From contig OW679195.1 in assembly GCA_940337035.1 (NCBI GenBank), positions 171,898,015 through 171,962,014 on the forward strand: a DNA stretch of 64,000 nt, written 5' to 3'. This stretch comes from Agriotes lineatus. Lineage: Eukaryota > Arthropoda > Insecta > Coleoptera > Elateridae. A model generated the notes under the pieces. The model saw only the letters and a program-made list of their open reading frames with translations, was not told the origin of the DNA and made no database searches. The position numbers and the translations under genes are program-made. Numbering within the stretch: the first letter of the stretch is position 1; each line of letters begins with the position of its first letter. Below are positions 43,860-53,672 of the stretch, piece by piece.

Positions 43860-44830
43860 TTATTGAGGTCGAAGAACATTGGTGAAACAGGACATTCAGT
43901 AAATACTCGCATCTCTGAACACCAGCGCTGTCTCAAGTCGGGTTTCGTTTCATCATCAGCAATCGCCGAATACCAACGCGATACCGGCCATAAGATTATT
44001 TTTGATAAAACTTCCATTATCTGCAAATCCCCATTCTTTAGCAGGAAGATTCGCGAAGCTCTTGAGATTTACAGACACCCTAATAATCTAGATCGGGACG
44101 AAGGCTTTCCCTTTCCTTCTATGTGTAAAGTGCTCATTTCTAAGCCCCGCCCACCGCCACTCAACCGCGATGAAACTTGCCTATAACTTCTCGCCTTTCT
44201 CCTTCCGATCAATGTTGCCAGATTATGGGATTTATCACAAATTTGGTGAATTTAGAGCAGTTTGTGCGACACGATTTGTTTCAAAGTCGTAAGCCGCAAA
44301 TTTGGTGATTTATTATTTTGCAAAAACATTATTTTCCCCCAAGCCATAATCACCGACACCGTGATAATTTCTCGTTCTAGTAATGACGGATCACGGCATC
44401 AGCTGCCGGGGAATCCCCGATGGTAGAATTAGAACTAGAACTTGATGAAATATTTAAGTTTTGTGAAGGAAATGTGTAGTGTAATCAAGTAATAAACATT
44501 CTTTCGAAAAAAAGTTAAATAGCATTATTATATTGTTATTATTAATATGTCCCCTGGGCTGCGACTTTTAGATAGATTTGGCGACATCTGATGAGCGGGT
44601 TGGCGACTTACGCAGAAAAAATCTGGCAACACTGCTTCCGATCGTTAGAAGAGCTTCGCCTTTGGCGCGGTTTACACGCTGAGTTACCGTGCTTTTTTGC
44701 TTTTCCTCCTGATGAAACCCCTTACGAAATTGAGCAAAACGTAGTGTTCTTCGACCTCAATAATGACACGGTTCCATCTCGGAAGTCGTTTGTTACTTAA
44801 TGACAGTGGCAGTGAAAGCCCCCGAAATCA
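43860..44830 (+). pseudogene. Penelope-like fragment C, GIY-YIG end and 3' region
   Basis: The frame 43854-44186 reads NIGETGHSVNTRISEHQRCL, then AEYQRDTGHKIIFDKTSIIC, and SRKIREALEIYRHPNNLDRD. This is the second half of the GIY-YIG endonuclease and the C-terminus of a Penelope-like element. A hAT-type MITE interrupts the following sequence at 44210-44634. Past it, CTTTTCCTCCTGATGAAACC and the region to 44830 match the 3' end of fragment A near 16200-16345. The RT is missing. Confidence 0.82.
44210..44634. mobile_element. hAT-type MITE with 8-bp duplication CTTCCGAT
   Basis: The ends are CAATGTTGCCAGATT and, complemented from the right, CAGTGTTGCCAGATT. CTTCCGAT precedes (44202-44209) and follows (44635-44642). 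TIRs starting CAxTGTTGCC with an 8-bp duplication are typical of hAT elements. The 425-bp interior has no transposase frame. Confidence 0.88.
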
Positions 44831-45394
44831 TCTTTATTAGTTATTGCCTTTTGTGTAAATCAGTTAAGTTGTTACGTTCTTACTTACACCAAAGAGTACT
44901 ATTTTTTTTTAGAAATGTAAAGAACAGAGGCTTAAGCCTATATTTCTCACAATGGTATACGTATATAATTTTGAACACAATTTAGAATATTTAGGAAACT
45001 AACCTAGTGACATTGAGTGAATTATTATTAACACAGAAACAAAAAAAAATCTTTCTAGAAACAACTTAATGTTTCTTAATTTGCTTGATTAAAATATAAA
45101 CAAAAAAAAAGTTTTTCTAACATAAATGGTTAATTAATTGAATTGGTATAATACAAACAATGATAGTTTTCTTATATAACTAAGTAAAAAATGTAGAAAT
45201 AAAAATAAGAGTAACTGCTACTTTCTTCATTAGTTATCATTTGATGTTATCTCAATTTCTGTATAGAAGTTGAGCAATTAAAAATAAGCGATCACACAAA
45301 AACGTAATCTATGAAAACAGGCCATAATCACTTGCTTCCCACAACACCATTTGGTTCGCATGGTTTAGAAATTAGACGTATACTAGCCGCTACA
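44831..45394. other. AT-rich spacer, nothing recognised
   Basis: Runs of A and T with no inverted repeat, RNA gene or coding motif that I can see. It may include the 3' untranslated end of the LINE that follows on the minus strand. Confidence 0.4.
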
Positions 45395-46430
45395 GTCCCG
45401 TACTTACCGCACTATCACTAGTTAAAGCTTTATCGTAACCTGCCTTGAAGGATGTAATGGAAGTAGCATTAACGATCTCGTGGGGCAATCTGTTCCAAGC
45501 TTGAAAACCCCTATTTGATAAAAAAATGTTGACGAGCTGTTTGTTGTTCGGAATTTCTCCTTCGATAGCTTGAACCAGTGCCCCTCAAACGTTCGTCACT
45601 GTTACGTTCATACAGATGAGATAGATCGCAAGATAAATATTGGTGAAGAATGCGATAAGTCAATATCAAATTTCCTCGTAATCGTCTTTCATTTAATGTG
45701 GTTAAACGTAGTTTTCTTAGTCTAGTATGGTAGTCAAACGATCTATATGAGAATATCATCCGTGTAGCCCTTCGTTGAAGTCCTTCTAGTAGTTTCTGAT
45801 CCTTAACGAAATGGTGTACATTATTGTGGGATTGTTGCAGCCAATATGCATAACAGTGCATTTGTCAGGATTGAGAGGAATGGTGCAGTGATTGCACCAT
45901 TTTTCTAGTTGGTGTAAATCTTCCTGTAGCTGATCATATTGGCTAAGAGGATTGGCAAAAACGTTTGTATCGTCAGCGAACATTACAGTGTTAGTTTTAA
46001 TTAGGTAAGGCAAGTCTGATACATAAATTAGAAAAGCAATCGGTCCAAGGACCGACCCTTGAGGTACTCCAGAGGTAACTTAAAACTGAGACGACAGGGA
46101 ATCTCCAACTTTAACGTGGAACGAACGTGAACTCAAGAAAGCCTCAATCCAGTGTAGAAGCTGATCACGGAGACCAACATGTTGTAATTTTGCTAGGAGA
46201 CGACGCTTTGGAACCTTGTCAAAGGCTTTGGAAAACTCTAGGAATACTACGTCTACTGGGCAGTTATTGTCCACTGATTGGGTCTATTGGTTTAGACACA
46301 TAAGCAAATTGGTAACATTCGATCGGCCAGGTATAAACCCGTGCCGAGTAGAAGGCAAACAGTTATTATCTATTAGAAACTGTATAAGTTTGTTGGCTAC
46401 GATACGCTCCATGACTTTATTTTTATTTAT
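45395..46430 (-). pseudogene. CR1-like LINE, 5'-truncated RT, minus strand
   Basis: Read leftward: ERIVANKLIQFLIDNNCLPS (46410), PGRSNVTNLL (46330), CPVDVVFLEFSKAFDKVPKR (46240), GVPQGSVLGPIAFLI-type sequence (46060), TVMFADDTNVFANPL with the FADD box (45980), then a deletion after NPTIMY. The C-terminal LLEGLQRRATRMIFSYRSFD and LTTLNERRLRGNLI follow (45780-45670). Together these are RT blocks 2-7 plus the tail of CR1/Jockey-group elements. Endonuclease and 5' parts are missing, as expected for 5' truncation. Confidence 0.82.
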
Positions 46431-46445
46431 AAAAAGGAACTAGCG

Positions 46446-46771
46446 TTGAATATGTACCATAAGTCTCCAGCACTCTATCTTTTTATGAGAGGAAAACTGA
46501 AATTCGTGCTACCTTCGAAAACAACAATAGTGTCGTGGTTGCGACTGAATCAATTACAGACCAGTACCAATACAGAACTTTTTAAAAAGCTAACTGTTAA
46601 GGTAGGGACTATGTCGAATGATCAAAAACAGTGTGTCCTATTGTTGGATCAGATACATTTGAAAAAAAGTTTTGAGTACAATTCAAACCAAGATATCATT
46701 GAAGGTGTTAAGTATCAAGTTGATATGGCAGCTGCGCCGTGGGCGTTCTTTAAGCGCAGTCAAACTTACAA
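46446..46771 (+). pseudogene. P-element-like (THAP9-type) transposase fragment
   Basis: The frame opens MNMYHKSPALYLFMRGKLKF, then LPSKTTIVSWLRLNQLQT, and VLLLDQIHLKKSFEYNSNQD. This follows the P-element/THAP9 transposase pattern in which a Y-x-x-L-R helix and a P-x-x-x-T-I-x-x-W helix precede the catalytic Asp in a LxxDxxxIKxxxxY block. About 108 residues remain; the reading stops where the BEL/Pao 2 LTR begins. No THAP zinc finger is seen. Confidence 0.65.
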
Positions 46772-46925
46772 TGTGTTGTTAATAACAGCGGTAGCATTCT
46801 AGCTCTCAACAGAACAACAGCGTCCAGCGTGACGCTATGTGTATTTAACAAATAAAGCATTTACAATTACCACGGCGGTGTTTTAAATGATTCCTTCAAG
46901 AGGATGACTACCCGCAAAATATCCA
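46772..46925 (+). repeat. Candidate 5' LTR of BEL/Pao 2
   Basis: Begins TGTGTTGTTAATAACAGCGG, contains an AATAAAGC poly(A)-type signal near 46850, and ends AATATCCA directly before the primer-binding-like TGGTCC. Its length of 154 bp fits the 169-bp LTR of element 1. The left edge is set by TG and by the end of the P-like frame. Confidence 0.6.
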
Positions 46926-47262
46926 TGGTCCTTCGAGCCGGATTAGCCAGAAAACATAAGAAGTAAGCCAGGAAAACGACGCTGGATTACGTACAGGCAG
47001 TTGAAGATTATAATTCAAGGTTAGTCCTTTACCACATTTAAACCTATTTCCTATATCGTATACCTATCTCCTAGCATGTAAGATTGTCACGATGATACAA
47101 GTAAATTCGATAATTCTCGTATAAAAATACAAATCGCGCTAATATTCAAATAAGAATATTACTCGGTTTCTCATATAATTAACTATTGCACGAAAATAAT
47201 CACGTTTAAGTGGTTTACACGATTTTCTCAAGTTTATTCTCGTTTAAAAATAAAATCACCAT

Positions 47263-48838
47263 GTCTGAAAGCGAACGTATAACCGCAGAATTCGATTTAA
47301 AACGCATAAAAAATGCAAGAGCTCAAATTAAGAGCCAATTAACAAGATTTCAAACCTTTTTGAGTGAATACGATGCCTCGGTACACCCAATCGAACTGTT
47401 ACAAGTACGTTATGAAAACATAAAGCGCGTCTTAGAAAAATTTAATGCGGTACAAGCGAAATACGAGGAACTGCTCTTAAATGAGTTTCCTGATAATTAT
47501 AACGAAGCGGAAGCCAATCAAGAACGAGATGCAATGGAAAATAAATATTACGAATCGATGGCGACCGCGCAAACAATTTTGGATATAAGCATTCAGGCAC
47601 GACGGTCTGCAGGTGCCAACGCGAGCTGGCAGTCGGCAAACGTTACTCATGACACAGATGTTAGTGCAGACGCTGCGTTGCCAAACCTCTCAGCAAAATT
47701 ACCGCTCCTAACATTACCCGAATTTCACGGATTGTATAGTGACTGGCAACGATTTCGCGATATGTTTCAAGCAATCGTACATAATAATAAAGCACTTTCG
47801 GATGTGCAACGTTTTTATTATTTAGAATCCTCTCTAAAAGGGGAGCCCAAAAATATAATCGCATCTTTATCGCCGACGGATGCTAATTATCGCATAGCGT
47901 GGGAGCATATATATAATACACATATATTGCTAGTAGGGCCGGGAAACGTCAGAAAACATTACGGCGCCGACACAGTCTCACTTAGAGTATAACGCGTCTC
48001 GTGCGCATGCGTGAGAATTCGAACTCCGCCTTTAGAAGCGAATTTTAAACTTGACCACTTCCCCATTGACCGGACGACGCCGCCGCGCTTGCACACAGCT
48101 CACCATTATACATTGAAGAGTTGGTTGTCTGTCTCACTGCCTTGGTCAGTTTCGCACTCATAGCCGCTAGCAATATAGTAAGTATTAGATATATGCGTGG
48201 GAGCTTCTAGAAATAAGATATCAAAATAAAAGATAATGGTTAACTCGCATTTAAAGGAAATTATGGATATGCCGATGGTATCCAAAGAATCGCATGTTGC
48301 GCTAAGACAATTGTCGAACACGTTCTTTAAAAATTATAGGTCTCTCGAGACGCTCGGTGAAAACGTAAAGGGGTGGAATACCATTTTAATTTATATTCTC
48401 GTAGCAAAATTAGAAATAAATTCGAAATGCGAGTGGGAGATATTTAGCAAGGATAAGGATTCTCCTAGTATCGATGAGTTTAATAACTTTTTTATGCAAC
48501 GATACCAAATTTTAGAGGCAATAGACACGAAAACCTCTTTAAATAATTTGAACGGCAAAAAATACAACGAACCAAGATCGCTGGTCACAACAAATAACAC
48601 GAATCCTAATACAAATTATCGGAATAGGTGTCCTTATTGCAAGGATGGACATTTTATTTACTTTTGCAAAAAGTTTAAGGCTCTATCCGTGTCTGATCGT
48701 TTAAATCAAACAAGAAAATTAAATCTATGCACAAATTGCCATCGACATGGGCACAAATATTCAAATTGTAATTCGCAAGGGTGCAAAATATGTAAACGAA
48801 AGCACGCGACTTTATTGCACGATTCTCGAAAAAATTGA
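47263..48838 (+). pseudogene. BEL/Pao 2 Gag, interrupted by a MITE
   Basis: From the ATG at 47263 the protein reads MSESERITAEFDLKRIKNAR, a coiled N-terminus, then LPEFHGLYSDWQRFRDMFQA (capsid). It is cut by the MITE at 47906-48194. After it, LKEIMDMPMVSKESHVALRQ and KLEINSKCEWEIFSKDKD continue, with zinc knuckles CPYCKDGHFIYFC and CTNCHRHGHKYSNC before CKICKRKHATLLH. The layout matches element 1, but the sequences differ clearly, so these are separate families. Apart from the MITE it is nearly open. Confidence 0.86.
47906..48194. mobile_element. MITE in gag with 9-bp duplication GCGTGGGAG
   Basis: GCGTGGGAG occurs at 47897-47905 and 48195-48203. The element starts CATATATATAATACACATAT...TTGCTAG and ends with the near-complement CTAGCAATATAGTAAGTATT...ATATAT, imperfect TIRs of about 28 bp. 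The 289-bp inside is GC-richer and non-coding. A 9-bp duplication is typical of Mutator-like elements; the superfamily is inferred. Confidence 0.88.
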
Positions 48839-48839
48839 A

Positions 48840-51215
48840 ATCATACGGATGTTAATGGATCTAATAAAGACCAACATATACAAACACAAACGTTTGGGCA
48901 ATACCGAGTTACAAAATACTCAAACCAATCATCCCGCTATGGATAATTATTTGGTAAATACCGAGCCGTTTGTTTTATTATCAACAGCAATTGTTACAGT
49001 TTATAACGCTAACAATCAACCCATATCGTGTCGCGTATGACTCGATAACGGGTCTCAGTCAAATTTCGTTACCCAAAATATCGTAAATAAACTAGGCTTG
49101 CGTACGAAGAAAATAAGTTTGCCAGTATCTGGTCTAGGTCAAATTAAAACAAACATAACCGAACAAGTTTTCATAGAATTATACTCAAATCAAAATTCGT
49201 TTAAAACAAAACTATCGTTTTTCGTTATCGATAAAATCACGGGCTTGGTTTCTCAGAACTTCTGCGATGTATCGAATTTAAATATTCCTGAAGAATTTTC
49301 TTTAGCCGATCCGGAATACAATGTTCCCTCGAAAATAGATATGCTTCTAGGAGCTTCGATATTTTTTGAATTACCTACTTTCCGTCGGCCAGGTTAAACT
49401 CGAAAAAAGTTTACCCATTCTACAAATAACTATTTTGGGTTGGATCATTTCTGGTCGAATACCGACTAATCTCGTTCAAGCGAATAGCTTCGTTTCTCAA
49501 TGCCTATCCTCAAACTACGCGTTGGAAGAGCAAGTCGAAAAATTCTGGCGCTTAGAAAAAGTAGAGCACGAGTTAAATAAAAATAAGTTCTCCGTCGAAG
49601 AAATGGAATGCGAAGAGCATTTTGTAAACAACGTTTCGAGAAATAAAGAAGGTCGATTATTTAAAGTTAGGCGACACTGAGAATACAGCGTTAAATCGTT
49701 TATACTCGATAGAGAAAAGGTTAAATAACCGTCCCGAATTGAAACAAGCCTATCAATCCTTTATGCTCGAATATGAGCAGCTAGGGCATATGACACAAAT
49801 TCCACGCGACTTGAAGTCAAACGGTCCTACTTACTATATACCCCACCATAGCGTAGAACGACCCGACCGCTTGACTACTAAGGTCAGAGTTGTTTTCGAT
49901 GCATCGTGTAAAAGTACAACGAATACCTCGCTTAACGATGTTTTAAAAATCGGTCCTGTAATACAATTCGATCTGTTCACTATTCTTTTACGCTTTAGAA
50001 GGCACAACTTCGTCTTAATCGGAGATCTAACAAAGATGTACCGAAACATTTTGATACACGATAAACATAAAGATTTGCAGCGCAATGTTTGGCGCAGCAA
50101 TCCAAACGACTCAGTAAAATACTTTCAGTTAAACACGATAACTTACGGTACGTCCTCGGCTAGTTATTTATCGACTCGTTGCTTAAAACAAATTGCGATC
50201 GAGAAAGGTGAAGAAAATCCAGTTGAAAGCAAAATTATCGAATGCGATTTTTATATGGACGACCTGCTTTCCGGGTCTCATTCTAGCGAAGAGTTAAATA
50301 AAATACGCGAAAATATAACGAACATTTTTTCGGAATACGGGTTCGAAATTCGTAAATTTCAGTCAAATGATCCAAATTTAGTGAGGGTTTTAAAGCAATC
50401 CAGCGACTCGCAATATTTAATCACAGATGATAATAGCACAAAAACTCTCGGCGTGTCATGGATTCCTTCCTTAGATTCATTCGAATTCAAGGGACAACAA
50501 CTCTTACCCAACTCGGATAGGGTTACAAAACGAACTGTCTTATCTTTTATAGCAAAAATATTTGACCCGCCAGGGCTTTTAGGTCCTATAGTAATTCGCG
50601 CAAAATTAATACTCCAGAAACTATGGCAATTAAAAATTAACTGGGACGAATCGATTCCCCTAGAACTGCATTCCAGTTGGCAGGAATTCAGAAAACAAAT
50701 TTCAAAAATAAATTTGATTCGCATATCACGTCACGTGCTAGCTAGAAACCCAATTAAAATTCAAATACACGAGTTTTTTGACGCTAGTAAAAATTCATAT
50801 GGGTGTTGCATACATTTAAGATCGGTTGATATAGGAGGCGCGGTCAAATGTTGCTTGTTATGTGCCAAATCGCGAGTAGCTCCTTTAAAGGCGGTGACAC
50901 TCCCGAGGTTGGAGCTGCTAGGAGCCCTGCTGGTATCTCGATTATTAAATAAATGTCTACGTCACTTAGAAATAGAAATCGATGCTCTACACGGATTCAA
51001 CGATCGTTTTATCATGGCTTTCAAGCGAACGGCAAACTTGGCAGACCTTCATAGCCAATCGTGTAGCCGAAATACAACAATTAACGCGTACACAAAATTT
51101 GCATTATATCGCTACCACGCAAAACCCTGCTGATATTATTTCCCGGGGCGCAACGTTATCGGATTTAAAAGATGGAAAATTATGGCTTCATTACTTAAGT
51201 GAGTGGTGTAATGGC
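48840..51215 (+). pseudogene. BEL/Pao 2 Pol: protease, RT and RNase H, truncated
   Basis: The protease part (about 48960-49390) has LDNGSQSNFVTQ where DSG is expected, with a TGA just before it, then KIDMLLGASIFFEL. RT: TTKVRVVFDASCKSTTN, LIGDLTKMYRNILI, QLNTITYGTSSASY, and the palm box DFYMDDLLSGSHSS. Thumb: FDPPGLLGPIVI. RNase H: IHEFFDASKNSYG with its Asp intact, TLPRLELLGALLVS, LYTDSTIVLSWLS after a frameshift near 50985, and NPADIISRGATLS. The frame 49739-51133 is open for 464 codons. Coding ends abruptly near 51190 and integrase is absent. Confidence 0.88.
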
Positions 51216-51799
51216 TTAATTACCTAACTGAAATAGTGTCAAATGAATGACATAATGACATTTGCCTACTAAAATATTTTTGAAAGTGACAGATCTGACA
51301 TTTCTCTTAATGCACTTTTCTCAATTTTAGGTAGTTGTAGATAGTTGGTAGAATTCGTAACAAATCACTTATGCAACTTATCATACACATCTAGCTCAAA
51401 TAAATTTTACTACCGAGGGCTACGCGTAGAGATTCTTGACAGGGGATAGATGATCTATTCAGGCATTGAACTCAATACTACGTAGTATTGAGTTCAATGT
51501 ATTCAGGCAACTTCAATGCGTCATAGATGGGTCTCTGATAAGCTAAGTCTTATACCTGGCTAGGCTGTAAATGACAATTTTATAATAAGATGCAGGTCTC
51601 CCAGCACTTGTATTATTTATGTGGACGATAACAATAAGGATTGTTTTAATTCATAAAGATTTCAACAAAATTATCCAGGGTTTTAGAGAAAATTAATTTA
51701 CTATTTTAACAAAAATTATAGCACAAGCGCATTTATTAGTATACATTTAAAAACAAATAAATGCTTGCCAAATAAGATGCAGGATAAGACGGGAGGAGA
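51191..51799. other. Unclassified sequence with a short perfect palindrome
   Basis: No gene was recognised. It holds the 36-bp palindrome at 51464-51499, described separately. Confidence 0.4.
51464..51499. repeat. 36-bp perfect palindrome between 10-bp direct repeats
   Basis: Arms CATTGAACTCAATACTAC and its complement meet at TAC|GTA with no loop. TATTCAGGCA occurs at 51456-51465 and again at 51500-51509, overlapping the left edge by two bases. The arrangement could be an insertion footprint or a repair product. Confidence 0.85.
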
Positions 51800-52370
51800 A
51801 AGACATATTTTGAGGATGTGTTCGAAGATATTAGGGGGGGGGGGGTTAAAATTAGATTTGTCTCATTTTACTGAAAGCTGGTAAATGATATCAAATTGAT
51901 AATTGGCAGATATTTTTTAGCAATAAAAAATCTTATTTAAGAAATGTTTTAAATTTTTAGGGATGGCGTTACGGGATTGAAATTAGCAACCCCTATAAAT
52001 GCTTTTATTGGATTTTTTCGGAGGACACGAATTTGAATACCAAAAAATATATAGTGCAAAGCTTGATTTCTTTAAACACTTTTTTAGCTTTTTCAATAAT
52101 TTTGATCAACAGATTTTCTGTAAAATAATAAATATATTATGAGTTGCTAAATTCACCCCGTTAAAAACATACCTACAAATTAAGGAAATTCTCATTCATA
52201 AACCCTCCTATTTATAGAAAAAATCTGTCAATTTTCATTTTAATAATTTCTACCAGTTTTCAGTAAATTGACAAATTTTAATTTTAACCCCCTGGTTGAG
52301 AATCGGACATAAACATATTGGCTTATTTTTCTTATTTTGACCTTCTGAACACATCTCAAAAGATTTCCCT
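51800..52370. repeat. Non-coding inverted-repeat element
   Basis: The left side (TTTTGAGGATGTGTTCGAAG, a run of 13 G, GTTAAAATTAGATTTGTC, CTGAAAGCTGG) is matched inverted on the right (CCAGTTTTCAG, GACAAATTTTAATTTTAACC, TCTGAACACATCTCAAAA). Arms are about 85-110 bp. The G-run at about 51834-51846 is CCCCC in the partner arm, which suggests expansion on one side. No transposase was found. Confidence 0.72.
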
Positions 52371-52437
52371 TTCCTCACCTGTACATACAATAAAAAACAG
52401 AAATGTTATTAAAAGTATTATGTTGATTTCTAGAATA

Positions 52438-52734
52438 GGGAGTTAGGACAACGCTGTTTATCCGTATCCGTACGACGTATCCGTATTGCAATACGTTTGC
52501 CTCCGCCCACTTTACGTATCTTTGTGCGGATACGTTTAACCTTGACGATAAACCGACGTAAGAAACTCAACGTTACGCCTGGCGTATTTGAGATTCGAAC
52601 GCTGGTGTTTGGCAGAAAGTGAGGTTCAGTTTGAAAAGTGTTCCAACTAGAGATCCCGTATAAGTATACGTATCCGTACCAAACATACGTATACGTAATA
52701 CGGATACGGATAAACAGTGTTTGCCCTAACTCCC
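52438..52734. repeat. MITE with TA duplicates and TIRs of about 37 bp
   Basis: The ends are GGGAGTTAGGACAACGCTGT and, complemented from the right, GGGAGTTAGGGCAAACACTG, both continuing into TTATCCGTATCCGTA. TA flanks it at 52436-52437 and 52735-52736. The interior repeats ACGTATCCGTA-type words. No coding frame was seen. Confidence 0.85.
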
Positions 52735-52821
52735 TAATAATATAAATTTCAGTTATTCTTAGATAGTTGCATTTAGCATTAAGTGAGGTAATAAAAAGTT
52801 AATACGAGATAGGGTTGAAAG

Positions 52822-53185
52822 AATATAATACAACTAGCAGTCCAGTGAGACAAATGTCTCATTTAAAAAAACAAAAAAGACCGTTTTGCAAATAGAACGC
52901 GTATTTACCACACGTACGTATATGACGTCATTGTTGGTAGCAAACTACCAGTCCTATTCGCCTTGATAAAATTTGCCTAGAATCTAACCTAAAAAGTTGG
53001 GATTAGGATAATTAAGATAATAATTAGTGTTAGAGACTGAAATTCGGTTCCTGACCTGACATGACCATTTCAAACATATAACTTTAATAACTTTTTTCTC
53101 TATCTCTTACGGTTTGGCTGCTGAAACAGCGTCCCAGACAGACAAAACAGCGTCCCGGACAGACACGTCTATTAGATAAAGGATA
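52822..53185 (+). mobile_element. 5' fragment of the RTE-type LINE found at 58027-63772
   Basis: It matches the complement of 63057-63424: CAACTAGCAGTCCAGTGAGA, CAAATGTCTCATTT, GAAATTCGGTTCCTGA, CATATAACTTTAATAACTTT and TGGCTGCTGAAACAGCGTCC. The last contains the ATG region of the LINE ORF. The match stops near 53185, so only untranslated leader and about 20 codons are present. One inner segment is in reversed orientation relative to the other copy. Confidence 0.8.
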
Positions 53186-53664
53186 TTAAATAGTTACACA
53201 CATACAATGGTTTTAACTTATTACAAAATATACAATATCTAACAAATATTGTTAATAAAAATTACAATTTATTATATATGGGCATATAAACAGTGTTTAA
53301 AAATGCCACATAAGCTTGATGGTACGTTAATTGGTTCTGCGAAGCTGAAGAATCGACTTCTATCTGAAGAGAAGGCAAGTCATCTGCTTTCCCAGGTAAA
53401 CTGAATAAAACAATGAAAATAGACGAGCTTGTGCAATTTCATACGTGTAAAAATAAAAGTTCAGCAACTAGACTCCATTCACAATATGTTTCCTCCTTCC
53501 AACAGGCTATGTTAGGATGACATGTTTGTTGGTAAGCATGCGAAATAACTAGACATAACAAAATTGGGTTATGTTATTTTCAATTTGTGGTTTGAAGGCG
53601 TGCATTGTTGCAGTTAAATTTTTGCCTCCTTCCGTAAAGTTTGTGGCATTTTGACACTAAAATT
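53186..53664. other. Unclassified sequence left of the hAT element
   Basis: No repeat was recognised. A 33-codon stretch (MPHKLDGTLIGSAKLKNRLL, near 53304-53396) is followed by GTAAAC and could be a lost exon or chance; there is no supporting context. Confidence 0.3.
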
Positions 53665-53672
53665 GTAACAAT

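Larger units (their letters stand above)
46772..51190 (+). mobile_element. BEL/Pao LTR retrotransposon 2, 3'-truncated
   Basis: A candidate 5' LTR (46772-46925, TG...CA) is followed by TGGTCCTTCGAGCCGG, a likely primer-binding site resembling that of element 1. Gag, protease, RT and RNase H parts follow to about 51190. Integrase and the 3' LTR are missing. A 289-bp MITE interrupts gag. The LTR call is inferred because no second LTR can be compared. It interrupts the P-like fragment. Confidence 0.85.
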
